The notes under the pieces are model-generated. The model did not search any database. It worked only from the letters and a program-made list of their open reading frames with translations, and was not told the origin of the DNA. A program made the translations under genes and the position numbers. This document shows positions 1-8,553 of a stretch of DNA of 51,385 nucleotides, in pieces; the first letter of the stretch is position 1, and every line of letters starts with the position of its first letter. The stretch is from NCBI GenBank assembly GCA_012960315.1, contig DUBN01000091.1:1-51385 (forward strand). Reading direction: 5' to 3'. The stretch is from Acidimicrobiia bacterium. GTDB lineage: Bacteria; Actinomycetota; Acidimicrobiia; Acidimicrobiales; Poriferisodalaceae.

Positions 1-2198
1 TCAAGGCCGGCAATAGTGGCGAGTATCTCGTCGGTGTCTTGATCGAATAGCGGAGCATGTCTGATGGGCTTGGGTCGGAAGCCATCGAGCGTAAATGGTG
101 ACGCGAGGTGCCGCATAGGTCCGGTTATGGGGTGGTCCACGAGATCGAGAAGGGACGCGACGGGTTCTTCGTCGGGAGCCGTCCAGGGATCCCAACAAAC
201 CTGGGCTTTTCCTCCGCTTGCTTGGATCTGTCTCACGAAGTCGTTTGCCGACATTTCACTCGAGTGTTCGAGTAACTGAGTCACTGGCCCAGCTGCGGGT
301 CCAGTAGCTACGACTGCCACCCAACGGTCACGAGTTGACGTAAACGTCGCTACTTCAACGCCTGGTTCGCGATTACCCATTCGGCCAATGTTCCGATCGT
401 GTAGCGAGGCTAGGACCAGCGCTTCGCCGGAGTGTTGCCACATAGCTTCATGTTGACTTAGGTCGATTTCAAGACCGTGGCCTGTTGTATCTGCATGAAA
501 TAAGCCAGTGAGTAGCGCGTTCGCGGCGTGTATACCGGCGGTCGGGTCGGGAAAATAGATGTTCGATACGCGTGCCTCTTCATGTTCATACCCTTGCCGA
601 TGAGCTATTCCCCCCATAGCTTCGATGATCGAGCCATATCCAACTGCGTTGCAGTAGGGGCCATCGACCCCGAAAGCAGGCATGCGTACGACAACAAAGC
701 GAGGGTTGACGTCGGTAAGTGTTTCGAAGTCGAGGCCGAGTTGAGGCAAGACGTGTGCAGAAAAGTTCGCGATGAGTCCGTCGCTGTGTCTGACGAGCTC
801 GAGAAATGCTGCCCTGCCTTCATCGCTGGCTAAGTTGATGACGCAGTCTTTTTTGCCTTTATTGACTGCGTTGAACAGGCCACCCGCCTCATAGAACCGG
901 TTGTCGTGCACCAAATCTTGTTGCCCTGGGCGCATTCCGTGGTCGTAGGGTCGTTGGGTGCGGAAGCCATCAAAAGGTGCTGTGGACTCAATCTTTATTA
1001 CCTCGATTCCGAGAGGTGAAAGTACGTTGCCGACGTAGGGCCCCGCCCAAGAAATAGTCATCTCAATGATTCTTAATTCGTTGAAGGGCCGTAACTTCAA
1101 CGACCTCTCAGTCCCGACAGGAGGAACCTCATCGTTCCCAGCCGGCCGCACCTTTTGGTCCAGAACCGGTAGACCCGGGGTCTTAAAGGGTCGAACAGGT
1201 CCGGTTACCGTTGATTGGGGCGTCGAAATTTCGCCTAAGTAACCCCGATCAGCGAGATGCGGGTCCGCGAGTGCATCGAGAGGAGTCATAACCATCCCTG
1301 CGGCCCAGGGTGACTCCAACGCTAGATCGAAGATTTCTCGTTTAGTTCTCGCTGAATACCAAGGCGCGATCTTTTCCCAGATCATTGGGATGTGAGGCTG
1401 CCTTCGGAGCCTATTTCGTAGTTCGGGATCATCAATCCATTCTGGTATGCCATAGAAAAGACATTGCATTTCCCAGTCGATAGGGCGGATTGAACCCGGT
1501 GCGACGTGCCCGTCTTTGCATTTGATGGCCCCTGATGGAAAGGCTGTCGGGGGATGGGCGCCGACCAATGGACGGACACGTTGACAATGTAAAGCATCTC
1601 CGTAGCAAAGCTCGGTTGCAGTTAGAAGAGCACTTAACCACGAAACGTCTATATGCGAAACGTTAGTTCTGAGGATCGTTTGCACCATTGCCGCCGCGAG
1701 CCCACCTGCTACGTATTGGCTTTGCCATCCCGGAAGCCTTAAAGGGCCTAATCCTTCATCTCCGTTAAATCCTAAAAATCCGGTCGCGGTTTGTACTAAT
1801 AGTTCATCGGCGATGCACCCCGGGCTTGCAGCATCCGCTCCCCAAGCCGTTGTTGTCACTAACCGAGTGTTGTGCTCGCGGAGGCGGTTTGGATCCCACT
1901 GAGTATTACGAAGATCGGCGAGAACATCGCTGGCCAACACCACATCAGCCCAAGATGGATCGATCTTTTCAGGGTTCATGTTGTACTTGCCAGCGTTCAG
2001 ATGAATAAACAGCGGACTGAGTTCGCCGTCAAGTAGGGGAACATCATCGACTTGTTGAACCCTTGCCGGGTCGCCGCCGCAGGGTTCAATTTTGATTACT
2101 TGGGCGCCCAAAGAAGCCAGAAGGCGCCCTGCATAGGGCCCCGACACACCCGTGGCTGTTTCGATGACTCGAAGGCCATCTAAAGGAGGTGTTGCCAT
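1..2198 (-). CDS. Tandem-domain CaiB/BaiF (family III) CoA-transferase, 3' end beyond window
   Basis: Family III CoA-transferases move CoA between acyl-CoA and free acids in the cytoplasm. The frame opens at ATG 2198 and stays free of stops to base 1 (about 732 codons), so the C-terminus is missing. Two CaiB-like domains follow each other. Domain 1 starts at about residue 5 (LDGLRVIETA; later GAQVIKIEP). Domain 2 starts at about residue 372 (LRIIEMTISWAGPYVG; later GIEVIKIES). The catalytic Asp is present in domain 2 (Asp551, FPDPTAG). The matching place in domain 1 reads GWQSQYVAG, with Gln161 instead. The gene follows the luciferase-like gene at 2242-3456 by 43 bp on the same strand, so the two probably form one operon. 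The substrate is unknown. Family assignment is firm. Confidence 0.93.
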   Translation of the reverse strand, partial: MATPPLDGLRVIETATGVSGPYAGRLLASLGAQVIKIEPCGGDPARVQQVDDVPLLDGELSPLFIHLNAGKYNMNPEKIDPSWADVVLASDVLADLRNTQWDPNRLREHNTRLVTTTAWGADAASPGCIADELLVQTATGFLGFNGDEGLGPLRLPGWQSQYVAGGLAAAMVQTILRTNVSHIDVSWLSALLTATELCYGDALHCQRVRPLVGAHPPTAFPSGAIKCKDGHVAPGSIRPIDWEMQCLFYGIPEWIDDPELRNRLRRQPHIPMIWEKIAPWYSARTKREIFDLALESPWAAGMVMTPLDALADPHLADRGYLGEISTPQSTVTGPVRPFKTPGLPVLDQKVRPAGNDEVPPVGTERSLKLRPFNELRIIEMTISWAGPYVGNVLSPLGIEVIKIESTAPFDGFRTQRPYDHGMRPGQQDLVHDNRFYEAGGLFNAVNKGKKDCVINLASDEGRAAFLELVRHSDGLIANFSAHVLPQLGLDFETLTDVNPRFVVVRMPAFGVDGPYCNAVGYGSIIEAMGGIAHRQGYEHEEARVSNIYFPDPTAGIHAANALLTGLFHADTTGHGLEIDLSQHEAMWQHSGEALVLASLHDRNIGRMGNREPGVEVATFTSTRDRWVAVVATGPAAGPVTQLLEHSSEMSANDFVRQIQASGGKAQVCWDPWTAPDEEPVASLLDLVDHPITGPMRHLASPFTLDGFRPKPIRHAPLFDQDTDEILATIAGL

Positions 2199-2241
2199 CC
2201 GTACAGCATGTCGCGTGGATCAGGACGACGCCTGCTAGGTA

Positions 2242-3456
2242 CTAATTTTTATTCGCTTTGTTCTTGTTCTGGGCAACTGTCACCTGCATGGCTTCCGCTG
2301 CTTTCTCGTTGCCCATGATCTTGTTGAGGATGGCTTCGCCAGCGCGGTTGAATGCTTCGCGTTTAGTCGAGACGAATTCTTGAGATTCTCTCAATTTTTT
2401 GGTGTACCCATTTATTTCGGGAATGACATACCGCGCCACGAGATCCCAACTGTTGACCGTGTCGCGAGGGTTGGCCCAATCGTGGACGAAGCCAATCGCT
2501 GTTCCGAAACCGCCCGTGATCTCATACATCTTGCGAATGAACTCGACCAAGTCATCTGGTGTACCCACAACGGCTGACTGCACGACACCTTGAGACGCGC
2601 CACCGCAGACAGCGTCCAGCGCCTCGTCTGGGTCGTTGTAAGCGACAGCCCCTGGCCGCTGCAGAGTGCCCGCGATGTATTCGTTATGCCAACGTTGGAG
2701 TCCATCGCGGGCCTGCGCACGTGCCAAATCGCGGGTTTCGGCCAAGTGCCAGTTCATGAGCACTCGCCAGTTAGACCTGTCTACTGTCGCCCCCGATTCG
2801 AGTGCTGCGTCTTCGGCGAATTCCCATTGGGTGGCGAGGGCGGTAATTCCTTCTGATGCCATGGATCCAATGGAGATCACGCCGGTTCCGTATTTCCCGG
2901 CCAGGGTCATTCCGGAGGGAGACACCATCGACGCAGTTGCGGTGGGCATGATTTCTTGGACCGGGAGTAGCTGCAATTGAGCGTCTTTCATCGTGAACCA
3001 GTCACAGTCGTAGGAGAAGCGAGGCTCTCCCCGGAGAAGACGCAAGATCACGCCAAGTGCTTCGTCTTGACGGTCGCGTAAGAGCATCGGGTCAATGTCA
3101 AATGTGTGGGCGTCGGACGGAAGCGCTCCGGGTCCGGTTCCAAAGATCACTCGGCCAGCAGTCATGTGATCCAGTTGGACGATGCGCTGAGCGACGTTAT
3201 AGGGATGATGATACGGAAGCGAAATAACTCCCGTCCCGAGTTTGATCCGTGATGTTCGCTCACCAGCGGCTGCGAGGAACATTTCGGGACTAGCGATCAT
3301 TTCCCAACCGGACGAGTGGTGTTCACCACACCAAAATTCGTGGTAACCAAGCTGCTCTAGCTGAACAACGAGGTCTAAATCCCGACGAAATTGAAGCATT
3401 GGGTTTTCACCGATTGGATGATGCGGCGCAAGAAACGCTCCGAAGCGCAAAGCCAT
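2242..3456 (-). CDS. Luciferase-like (LLM) flavin-dependent monooxygenase, LimB-like
   Basis: This is a 404-residue protein of the bacterial luciferase-like TIM-barrel family, probably an FMN/FMNH2-dependent monooxygenase. The N-terminus (LRFGAFLAPHHPIGENP) and the run FWCGEHHSSGWEMIASPEMFLAA are typical of the long LLM branch that includes limonene monooxygenase. TSRIKLGTGVISLPYHHP and GRVIFGTGPGALPSDA form the usual flavin-phosphate region. The C-terminal tail is Lys/Asn-rich (KNKANKN). It lies upstream of the tandem CoA-transferase, which suggests oxidation and CoA activation of the same unknown hydrophobic compound. The start at 3456 has only a weak purine stretch upstream. Family is sure, substrate is not. 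Confidence 0.9.
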   Translation of the reverse strand: MALRFGAFLAPHHPIGENPMLQFRRDLDLVVQLEQLGYHEFWCGEHHSSGWEMIASPEMFLAAAGERTSRIKLGTGVISLPYHHPYNVAQRIVQLDHMTAGRVIFGTGPGALPSDAHTFDIDPMLLRDRQDEALGVILRLLRGEPRFSYDCDWFTMKDAQLQLLPVQEIMPTATASMVSPSGMTLAGKYGTGVISIGSMASEGITALATQWEFAEDAALESGATVDRSNWRVLMNWHLAETRDLARAQARDGLQRWHNEYIAGTLQRPGAVAYNDPDEALDAVCGGASQGVVQSAVVGTPDDLVEFIRKMYEITGGFGTAIGFVHDWANPRDTVNSWDLVARYVIPEINGYTKKLRESQEFVSTKREAFNRAGEAILNKIMGNEKAAEAMQVTVAQNKNKANKN

Positions 3457-3792
3457 TACGCAATCCGCCAGATCGATGGGTTAGCGATCGAAACCAATTC
3501 TTCAGTTGATGCCATTGCCAGAACATAGTGGGTAGCTCTGGGTCAAATTTATTCGAGTTCTCGGCGTCCCCAATCCGTCGGGAGTGCAAAGCTGAAGAAC
3601 AAGGTGAGTGCAAGCGTTGAAGAGTCATGTCACTATGACGAATAATGAACGCGACGAACTTACTTTTCCTCCATGGCTCGAAGCCCGCAGGGCACGGGCG
3701 TGAGCATGCCCTCCGAAGCCGCCAATGCATCCAATTTCGAATCGCGGCTGGTCGAGGTGAATACGACGCGTAGTCCGGAGGTAATGTTCGTC
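3457..3792. other. Divergent intergenic region
   Basis: This 336 bp gap lies between the divergent LLM monooxygenase and PhyH genes and is the longest non-coding stretch here. The plus frame of the PhyH gene is open back to 3673, but that extension has no family resemblance. Promoters for both directions should lie here, although I could not pick convincing boxes. A GGAGG at 3777-3781 suits a start at 3793. I see no repeat, RNA gene or hairpin terminator. Confidence 0.5.
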
Positions 3793-4617
3793 ATGGCGAC
3801 AGCGCAACCCGAGGCCCCGTCTCGTATTCTTTCTGGCTCTGAAGTGGAAGCTCTCCGAGAAGATGGCGTAATTTGCGCCCCTAAAGTTTTGCCCAAAGCG
3901 TGGGTTGATCGGATTGCAATAGGCATAGAAGCAATGCAAAGCGCTCCTAGCGCCCTCGGAGAAATTCTTTCTATGAGGAATCGAGGTTTTAGTGCCGACC
4001 TCTTTATGTGGCTTCAAAACGACGAGTTCAAACACATTGTTTTTAACTCGCCTCTCGCGCGCCTAGCGCAACAAGTGCTTGATTCGCCGACGGTGACTCA
4101 CTGGTATGACCAGCTGTTCTTAAAAGAGCCTGGGTCAGACGTCCCAACGCCGTGGCATCACGATCTGACTTTCTGGCCCATTAGCGGTGACCAAATCGTC
4201 AGTATTTGGATACCCATCGACAGCGTTACTTCCGAATCAAGCGGGTTGGAATTCATTCGAGGGTCTCACACGTGGCCAAACCGCTTCAAAGCCATCACCC
4301 CTGATTACAACTCTTTTATGGTCAATCCAGAACTCGAAGATATGCCGGACATAGATTCCAACCGCGACAAGTACCAACTTCTGTCATGGGACCTGGAGCC
4401 GGGTGACGTGTTGATCTTCCACCCCCTGACCGTTCACGGAAGCCCGGGAAATTCGTCAAAAAACAAGACGCGTCGTGCACTCGCCAGTCGCTGGGTTGGA
4501 GCCGACGTGGTTTACGACCCAAAGCCCCACACGATGCCAATGCCCGCCAACCATGGGTTAGACCCAGGTGATCAACTTGGGGGACCAATCTTTCCTACCG
4601 TTTTGCAGGGTGGATAG
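3793..4617 (+). CDS. Phytanoyl-CoA dioxygenase (PhyH) family Fe(II)/2-oxoglutarate oxygenase
   Basis: This is a predicted non-heme iron, 2-oxoglutarate-dependent hydroxylase of 274 residues. The iron triad is visible as H122-x-D124 (in TPWHHDLTFW) and distal His215 (LTVHGSPGNS). The following Arg pair (KTRRALASRW) should bind 2-oxoglutarate. SGLEFIRGSHTWPN is the conserved core turn. I prefer ATG 3793: GGAGG lies 11 bp upstream, and homologues start near the ILSGSEVEALREDG segment. ATG 3784 and a far upstream in-frame start at 3673 are possible. The substrate is unknown. The neighbourhood is rich in acyl-CoA enzymes, so the substrate could be an acyl-CoA or a small metabolite. Confidence 0.88.
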   Translation: MATAQPEAPSRILSGSEVEALREDGVICAPKVLPKAWVDRIAIGIEAMQSAPSALGEILSMRNRGFSADLFMWLQNDEFKHIVFNSPLARLAQQVLDSPTVTHWYDQLFLKEPGSDVPTPWHHDLTFWPISGDQIVSIWIPIDSVTSESSGLEFIRGSHTWPNRFKAITPDYNSFMVNPELEDMPDIDSNRDKYQLLSWDLEPGDVLIFHPLTVHGSPGNSSKNKTRRALASRWVGADVVYDPKPHTMPMPANHGLDPGDQLGGPIFPTVLQGG

Positions 4618-4644
4618 CTGTTAATCACCAAACTCAGCGTGAGT

Positions 4645-4872
4645 TCAATCGGCTTCCGAGCCGTCACTAGCTTCATCACCCTCGTCGACCCAAGTTGAGG
4701 GAGGACCAAACCGTGTTTCGTTCGAGACATTAATGACCGTTGAAAGGGCGAACCCTACGAACATGCCAAAGCCCGTAAAAATTATAGGGACGCTTTTCAA
4801 AAAAATTCCCAGCCATGAAACTGCCACGCCAACGGCGATGAACCACGCTGGTTCTATGGGTCGGTTTCGCAC
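4645..4872 (-). CDS. Small two-helix membrane protein
   Basis: This 75-residue protein has two hydrophobic segments (about residues 9-25, AWFIAVGVAVSWLGIFL, and 28-47, VPIIFTGFGMFVGFALSTVI) and an acidic C-terminal tail (DEGDEASDGSEAD). The GTG start has an AAGGAG five bases upstream, which supports a real gene. It converges on the PhyH gene with a 27 bp gap. No family is recognised. It is probably an inner-membrane protein of unknown role. Confidence 0.65.
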   Translation of the reverse strand: MRNRPIEPAWFIAVGVAVSWLGIFLKSVPIIFTGFGMFVGFALSTVINVSNETRFGPPSTWVDEGDEASDGSEAD

Positions 4873-5049
4873 GGCGGCTCCTTAGAAGTTTGAAAGGACT
4901 ACCGTAACGAATCAGCGTCCAACTGCCGCGCAGCGCGTAGCTTTTGCCTCTGTAAAGCAAGCAAATGGGCTAGACCTACCACAGTGCGGCCCTGTGTTGA
5001 AGTCCGACAAGGTGGCGAAGTTAACGATTGTGTCTTAGGGGGTGCCGCG

Positions 5050-5931
5050 GTGAATAAATCACGAACCTCAATCGGTGTGATGTTCAACACCGATCGGCTG
5101 CCAGGACCCTCTTTGGTCAAGTTTGCCCAACATCTTGAATCGATCTCTATCGACACGCTATGGGTAACCGAGTTGTTTGGTCGTGAACCTTTCGCTACCT
5201 CGGGACACTTGCTGGCAAACACCGAACGGCTGCGGATCGCTACAGGAATAGCAAATGTTTATGCAAGAGATGCCGTCGCGGCTGCAGCTGGCGCTCAAAC
5301 TCTTAGTGAGTTCTCGGATGGAAGGTTTGTGCTTGGTTTGGGGGTATCCAACGCCGGACTTGCGAATGCCAGAGGTCACGTGTGGGAACCCCCAGTTGAA
5401 AAATTGGTTTCGTATGTGAAAGCTGTTCGAGCCGCACAGGTCTCTGTTCCGGGCTCACAGGAAGTACAAATCCATGTCGCAGCACATGGACCCAAAATGC
5501 TGGAGGCGATGCATCAACTGGCGGATGGGATCAGCACGTTTTTGCAAACCCCTGATCACACTGCGATGGTGCGTCGACGTATCCCCGAAAAGTCGTCGTT
5601 AAATGTGAGTCAGATGTGTTTGCTGTGTGATGAGCCTGTTGAGGCAAGGAGATTGGCTCGGCGCGCCCTTGGCGTCTACATGGGACTTGAGTACTACCAC
5701 CGAGCTTGGCGGACCCTTGGATTCGACGATGCAGATTTCACAAGTGGAGGAAGTGACCGACTCATCGATGCTTTGGTCGCCTGGGGAACGCTTGAGGCGA
5801 TATCAGAACGTTTGGCTCAGCATGGAGAAGCAGGAGCAACAGAGCTAGTCGTCATTCCGTTGAATCCAACTGGCGGAGCCGAGCCTCACATGCCTCTTCT
5901 AGAAGGGTTAGCCCATAACCGCGTAGGCTGA
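5050..5931 (+). CDS. F420-dependent LLM-class oxidoreductase (TIGR03620-like)
   Basis: This is a luciferase-like TIM-barrel oxidoreductase of 293 residues, short enough for the actinobacterial F420-dependent branch. Typical segments are SIGVMFNTDRLPG at the N-terminus, IDTLWVTELFGREPF, LRIATGIANVYARDA and FSDGRFVLGLGVSN. The start is GTG 5050, with AGGGGG at 5037-5042 seven bases upstream. The open frame reaches back to 4984 but has no better signal there. The hisC-like gene follows after 28 bp and an aldehyde dehydrogenase after that, all on the same strand. Use of F420 rather than FMN is inferred from family resemblance only. Confidence 0.85.
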   Translation: MNKSRTSIGVMFNTDRLPGPSLVKFAQHLESISIDTLWVTELFGREPFATSGHLLANTERLRIATGIANVYARDAVAAAAGAQTLSEFSDGRFVLGLGVSNAGLANARGHVWEPPVEKLVSYVKAVRAAQVSVPGSQEVQIHVAAHGPKMLEAMHQLADGISTFLQTPDHTAMVRRRIPEKSSLNVSQMCLLCDEPVEARRLARRALGVYMGLEYYHRAWRTLGFDDADFTSGGSDRLIDALVAWGTLEAISERLAQHGEAGATELVVIPLNPTGGAEPHMPLLEGLAHNRVG

Positions 5932-5959
5932 CCAGAGCCCACATCTTTGAGGAGTTTTC

Positions 5960-7039
5960 GTGAGTGGACGACCCCGCGCCGTTCTGGACGGCCTCCCTCA
6001 GTACAAGCCAGGGAAGTCAGCGGCTCAGGCAGCTGCCGATCATCAATTAGACGAGGCCATAAAGCTTGCTTCGAACGAAAGCTCGTATGGCCCACTTCCG
6101 TCTGTGTTGTCCGCAATTACTGGCGAAGCAAACTTGCTGAATCGCTACCCCGATCACCGAGGCCAAGCCGTACGAGACGCGTTGGCGGCCAAGCACGGTG
6201 TCGAAGGTGACCGAGTAACCGTTGGTTGTGGCTCGGTTGGCTTGTTACAGCAAGCGTTTATGGCTTACGTCGATGCCGGTGACGAAGTCGTCTATCCGTG
6301 GCGGTCGTTTGAAGTACATCCAGTCTTTAGCGCGATCTCCGAAGCAAAAGCAGTGACGGTGCCTTTGGATGGCCAGTCTTTCGACCTCGATGCCGTCGCC
6401 GCCGCTGTCACAGGTCGCACGAAGCTCGTAATTCTTTCAACCCCGAACAATCCAACCGGCACAGTCTGTTCGACGAACGCCCTGAAGCATTTGCTCGAAT
6501 CAGTCAATAACGACGTATTGGTCATAATCGACGAGGCGTATCTCGAATTCGTTACTGACGGCTCAGTTGCTAACGCAGTGACTGAAATTCTCCCGCACCA
6601 TGACAACGCAGTGGTTTTCAGAACCTTCTCTAAGGCTTACGGTTTGGCAAATTTGAGAGTGGGCTACGCGATAGGCCATCATCAAGCCATCGGGGCTATC
6701 GACAAGGTAGCGCTGCCCTTTCTCGTGAACGGATTAGCTCAGACGGCGGTTTTGGCCTCGTTAGAACCTCAAGCAGAAAAGGAATTGAAAGCACGCGTCG
6801 AAGAAGTAATCAGTGAACGGTCTCGCGTGTCAGCTGAGCTTGAAGCGAGAGGATGGCCTGTAACCCCAAGTCAGGCAAACTTCGTGTGGTTGCCTGTCGG
6901 AGAACAAGCGGGCCCACTGTTCCAGCGCCTTGAAAGCATGGGAGTGGTGACGCGTCCTTTTGAAAATGAGGGGCTGCGAGTAACAATGGGCACGCCTGCT
7001 GAGAACGATCGATTCCTCGATGTAATCGGCTCCCAGTAG
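5960..7039 (+). CDS. hisC: HisC-like class I/II aminotransferase (histidinol-phosphate or aromatic)
   Basis: This is a PLP enzyme of 359 residues. Histidinol-phosphate aminotransferases convert imidazole acetol phosphate plus Glu to histidinol phosphate, and actinobacterial relatives also act on aromatic 2-oxo acids. Visible motifs are KLASNESSYGP, NRYPD, STPNNPTGT, DEAYLEF and the PLP-lysine segment RTFSKAYGLANLRVGY. The start is GTG 5960 with GAGGAG at 5949-5954. No other his genes are nearby. The neighbours are an LLM oxidoreductase and an aldehyde dehydrogenase, so this may be a second, catabolic paralogue rather than the biosynthetic hisC. The symbol is therefore tentative. Confidence 0.88.
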   Translation: MSGRPRAVLDGLPQYKPGKSAAQAAADHQLDEAIKLASNESSYGPLPSVLSAITGEANLLNRYPDHRGQAVRDALAAKHGVEGDRVTVGCGSVGLLQQAFMAYVDAGDEVVYPWRSFEVHPVFSAISEAKAVTVPLDGQSFDLDAVAAAVTGRTKLVILSTPNNPTGTVCSTNALKHLLESVNNDVLVIIDEAYLEFVTDGSVANAVTEILPHHDNAVVFRTFSKAYGLANLRVGYAIGHHQAIGAIDKVALPFLVNGLAQTAVLASLEPQAEKELKARVEEVISERSRVSAELEARGWPVTPSQANFVWLPVGEQAGPLFQRLESMGVVTRPFENEGLRVTMGTPAENDRFLDVIGSQ

Positions 7040-7098
7040 AAGATCTCCTAGGCTTCGCCAAGGGCAGAACGAGTCAGACCAATTAACTGGAGGTTGGA

Positions 7099-8526
7099 GT
7101 GTTCATTGATGGCAAATGGGTTGACGCTCGATCTGGCAAAACCTTTGACGTCACTAACCCAGCCACGGGGGAAGTCCTTGGATCCGTTCCTGCAGGAGGG
7201 TCTGAGGATGCCGTAGCCGCGATCGACGCAGCTCACGCCTCATTTTCGGAGTGGTCGAACACCACGGCTTATGAACGGTCTCGGCTGCTGTATCGGGCGT
7301 GGGAGTTGATGACTGAACGAAGTGAGGCTTTAGCCGAACTGATGACCGTTGAGCAGGGTAAACCGCTAAAGGCTTCTCGCGCAGAAGTGAAATACGCGGC
7401 TGATTTCCTGATCTGGTTCGCCGAGGAGGCTAAACGTGTCACTGGCGAGTGGTTGCCGTCGCAGCGCCCCGACCAACGTTTTCTTTCTGTTAAGGCACCT
7501 GTTGGAGTTGTGGCAGCGATAACTCCATGGAATTACCCGATTTCGATGTTGACCAGAAAGATGGGCCCAGCGCTCGCAGCGGGGTGCACCTTGGTTCTCA
7601 AGCCTGCCGAGGCGACACCCCTGTGCGCTAAGGCCACCTATGAGGTTTTTGTGGATGCCGGTATTCCTGACGGGGTAATCAATCTTGTTACCGCTGTTGA
7701 CCCTGCTCCCGTTGGTGAGGTCTTTACTTCGGATCCAAGAGTCGCAAAGTTGACCTTTACTGGAAGTACCGCTGTAGGTCGAGTTCTGGCAGCAAAGTCA
7801 GCGGCGAACCTGAAAAGAATCTCGGTTGAATTAGGGGGCCACGCCCCCTTCATCGTTTTCCCGGATGCAGACCCAGTGCACGCTGCTAAGGGCGCAGCGG
7901 CTCTCAAGTTTCTCAACGCTGGACAGGCTTGCATAAGCCCAAATCGTCTCTACGTTCCCACCTCGTTACGGTCCGCTTTCGAAGAGACCCTCTGCAGCCG
8001 AGTAGAAAAACTGCGAACAGGGAACGGCATGGATGAAGGCGTGGGAGTCGGTCCGCTAATCAACGATCTCGCTGTGGCGAAAGTTGAAAGACAAGTTGAA
8101 GACGCAAGAGAAAAAGGCGCAGGAGTGCCTGTAGGTGGGGTTCGCTTACTCGAAGACGGGTACGCCTCTGGTCATTTTTTTGCTCCAACCGTGCTCACTG
8201 ATGTCCGCGAGGACATGACTATTTACCGCGAAGAGACATTTGGGCCTATAGCCCCAGTGATTGCATACGATGATCCAGATGAAGTCATCGAACTAGCAAA
8301 CGATACGAACTACGGGTTAGCTGCATACATATACACGCGAGATATCGCGGTTGCGATGCGCGCCTTTGAAGGTTTGCGATTCGGAATCATTGGCGTGAAC
8401 GACGTAAACCCAACTTCCGCGTCGGTTCCATTCGGAGGGATGGGTGACTCTGGCTTGGGGCGTGAAGGGGGTCATGAGGGGATCAGCGAATACCTTGAAA
8501 CGAAGACAGGTGGCTTCGCGATCTGA
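7099..8526 (+). CDS. NAD(P)-dependent aldehyde dehydrogenase, succinate-semialdehyde dehydrogenase-like
   Basis: This 475-residue enzyme oxidises an aldehyde to the acid with NAD(P). Motifs are TPWNYPI and TLVLKPAEATPLCA (cofactor pocket), TFTGSTAVGR, the general-base Glu in SVELGGHAP, and the catalytic Cys in NAGQACISPNR. EETFGPIAPV and PFGGMGDSGLGREGG complete the family pattern, and overall likeness is to GabD-type enzymes. The start is GTG 7099 with GGAGG five bases upstream. It is the last gene of the LLM-hisC-ALDH run and converges on a decarboxylase. An amine-to-aldehyde-to-acid route using both is an inference. Confidence 0.9.
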   Translation: MFIDGKWVDARSGKTFDVTNPATGEVLGSVPAGGSEDAVAAIDAAHASFSEWSNTTAYERSRLLYRAWELMTERSEALAELMTVEQGKPLKASRAEVKYAADFLIWFAEEAKRVTGEWLPSQRPDQRFLSVKAPVGVVAAITPWNYPISMLTRKMGPALAAGCTLVLKPAEATPLCAKATYEVFVDAGIPDGVINLVTAVDPAPVGEVFTSDPRVAKLTFTGSTAVGRVLAAKSAANLKRISVELGGHAPFIVFPDADPVHAAKGAAALKFLNAGQACISPNRLYVPTSLRSAFEETLCSRVEKLRTGNGMDEGVGVGPLINDLAVAKVERQVEDAREKGAGVPVGGVRLLEDGYASGHFFAPTVLTDVREDMTIYREETFGPIAPVIAYDDPDEVIELANDTNYGLAAYIYTRDIAVAMRAFEGLRFGIIGVNDVNPTSASVPFGGMGDSGLGREGGHEGISEYLETKTGGFAI

Positions 8527-8553
8527 ACGAGCTTTACATCCGTGTTCGCGTAT

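Noticed and set aside
528-833. Short open frames on both strands in 1-2200 as separate genes
   Set aside because: They are shadows of the long tandem CoA-transferase frame that runs from 2198 off the left edge.
3673-3792. Upstream extension of the PhyH gene to 3673
   Set aside because: No family resemblance in the extra 40 residues, and the GGAGG at 3777-3781 supports a start at 3793.
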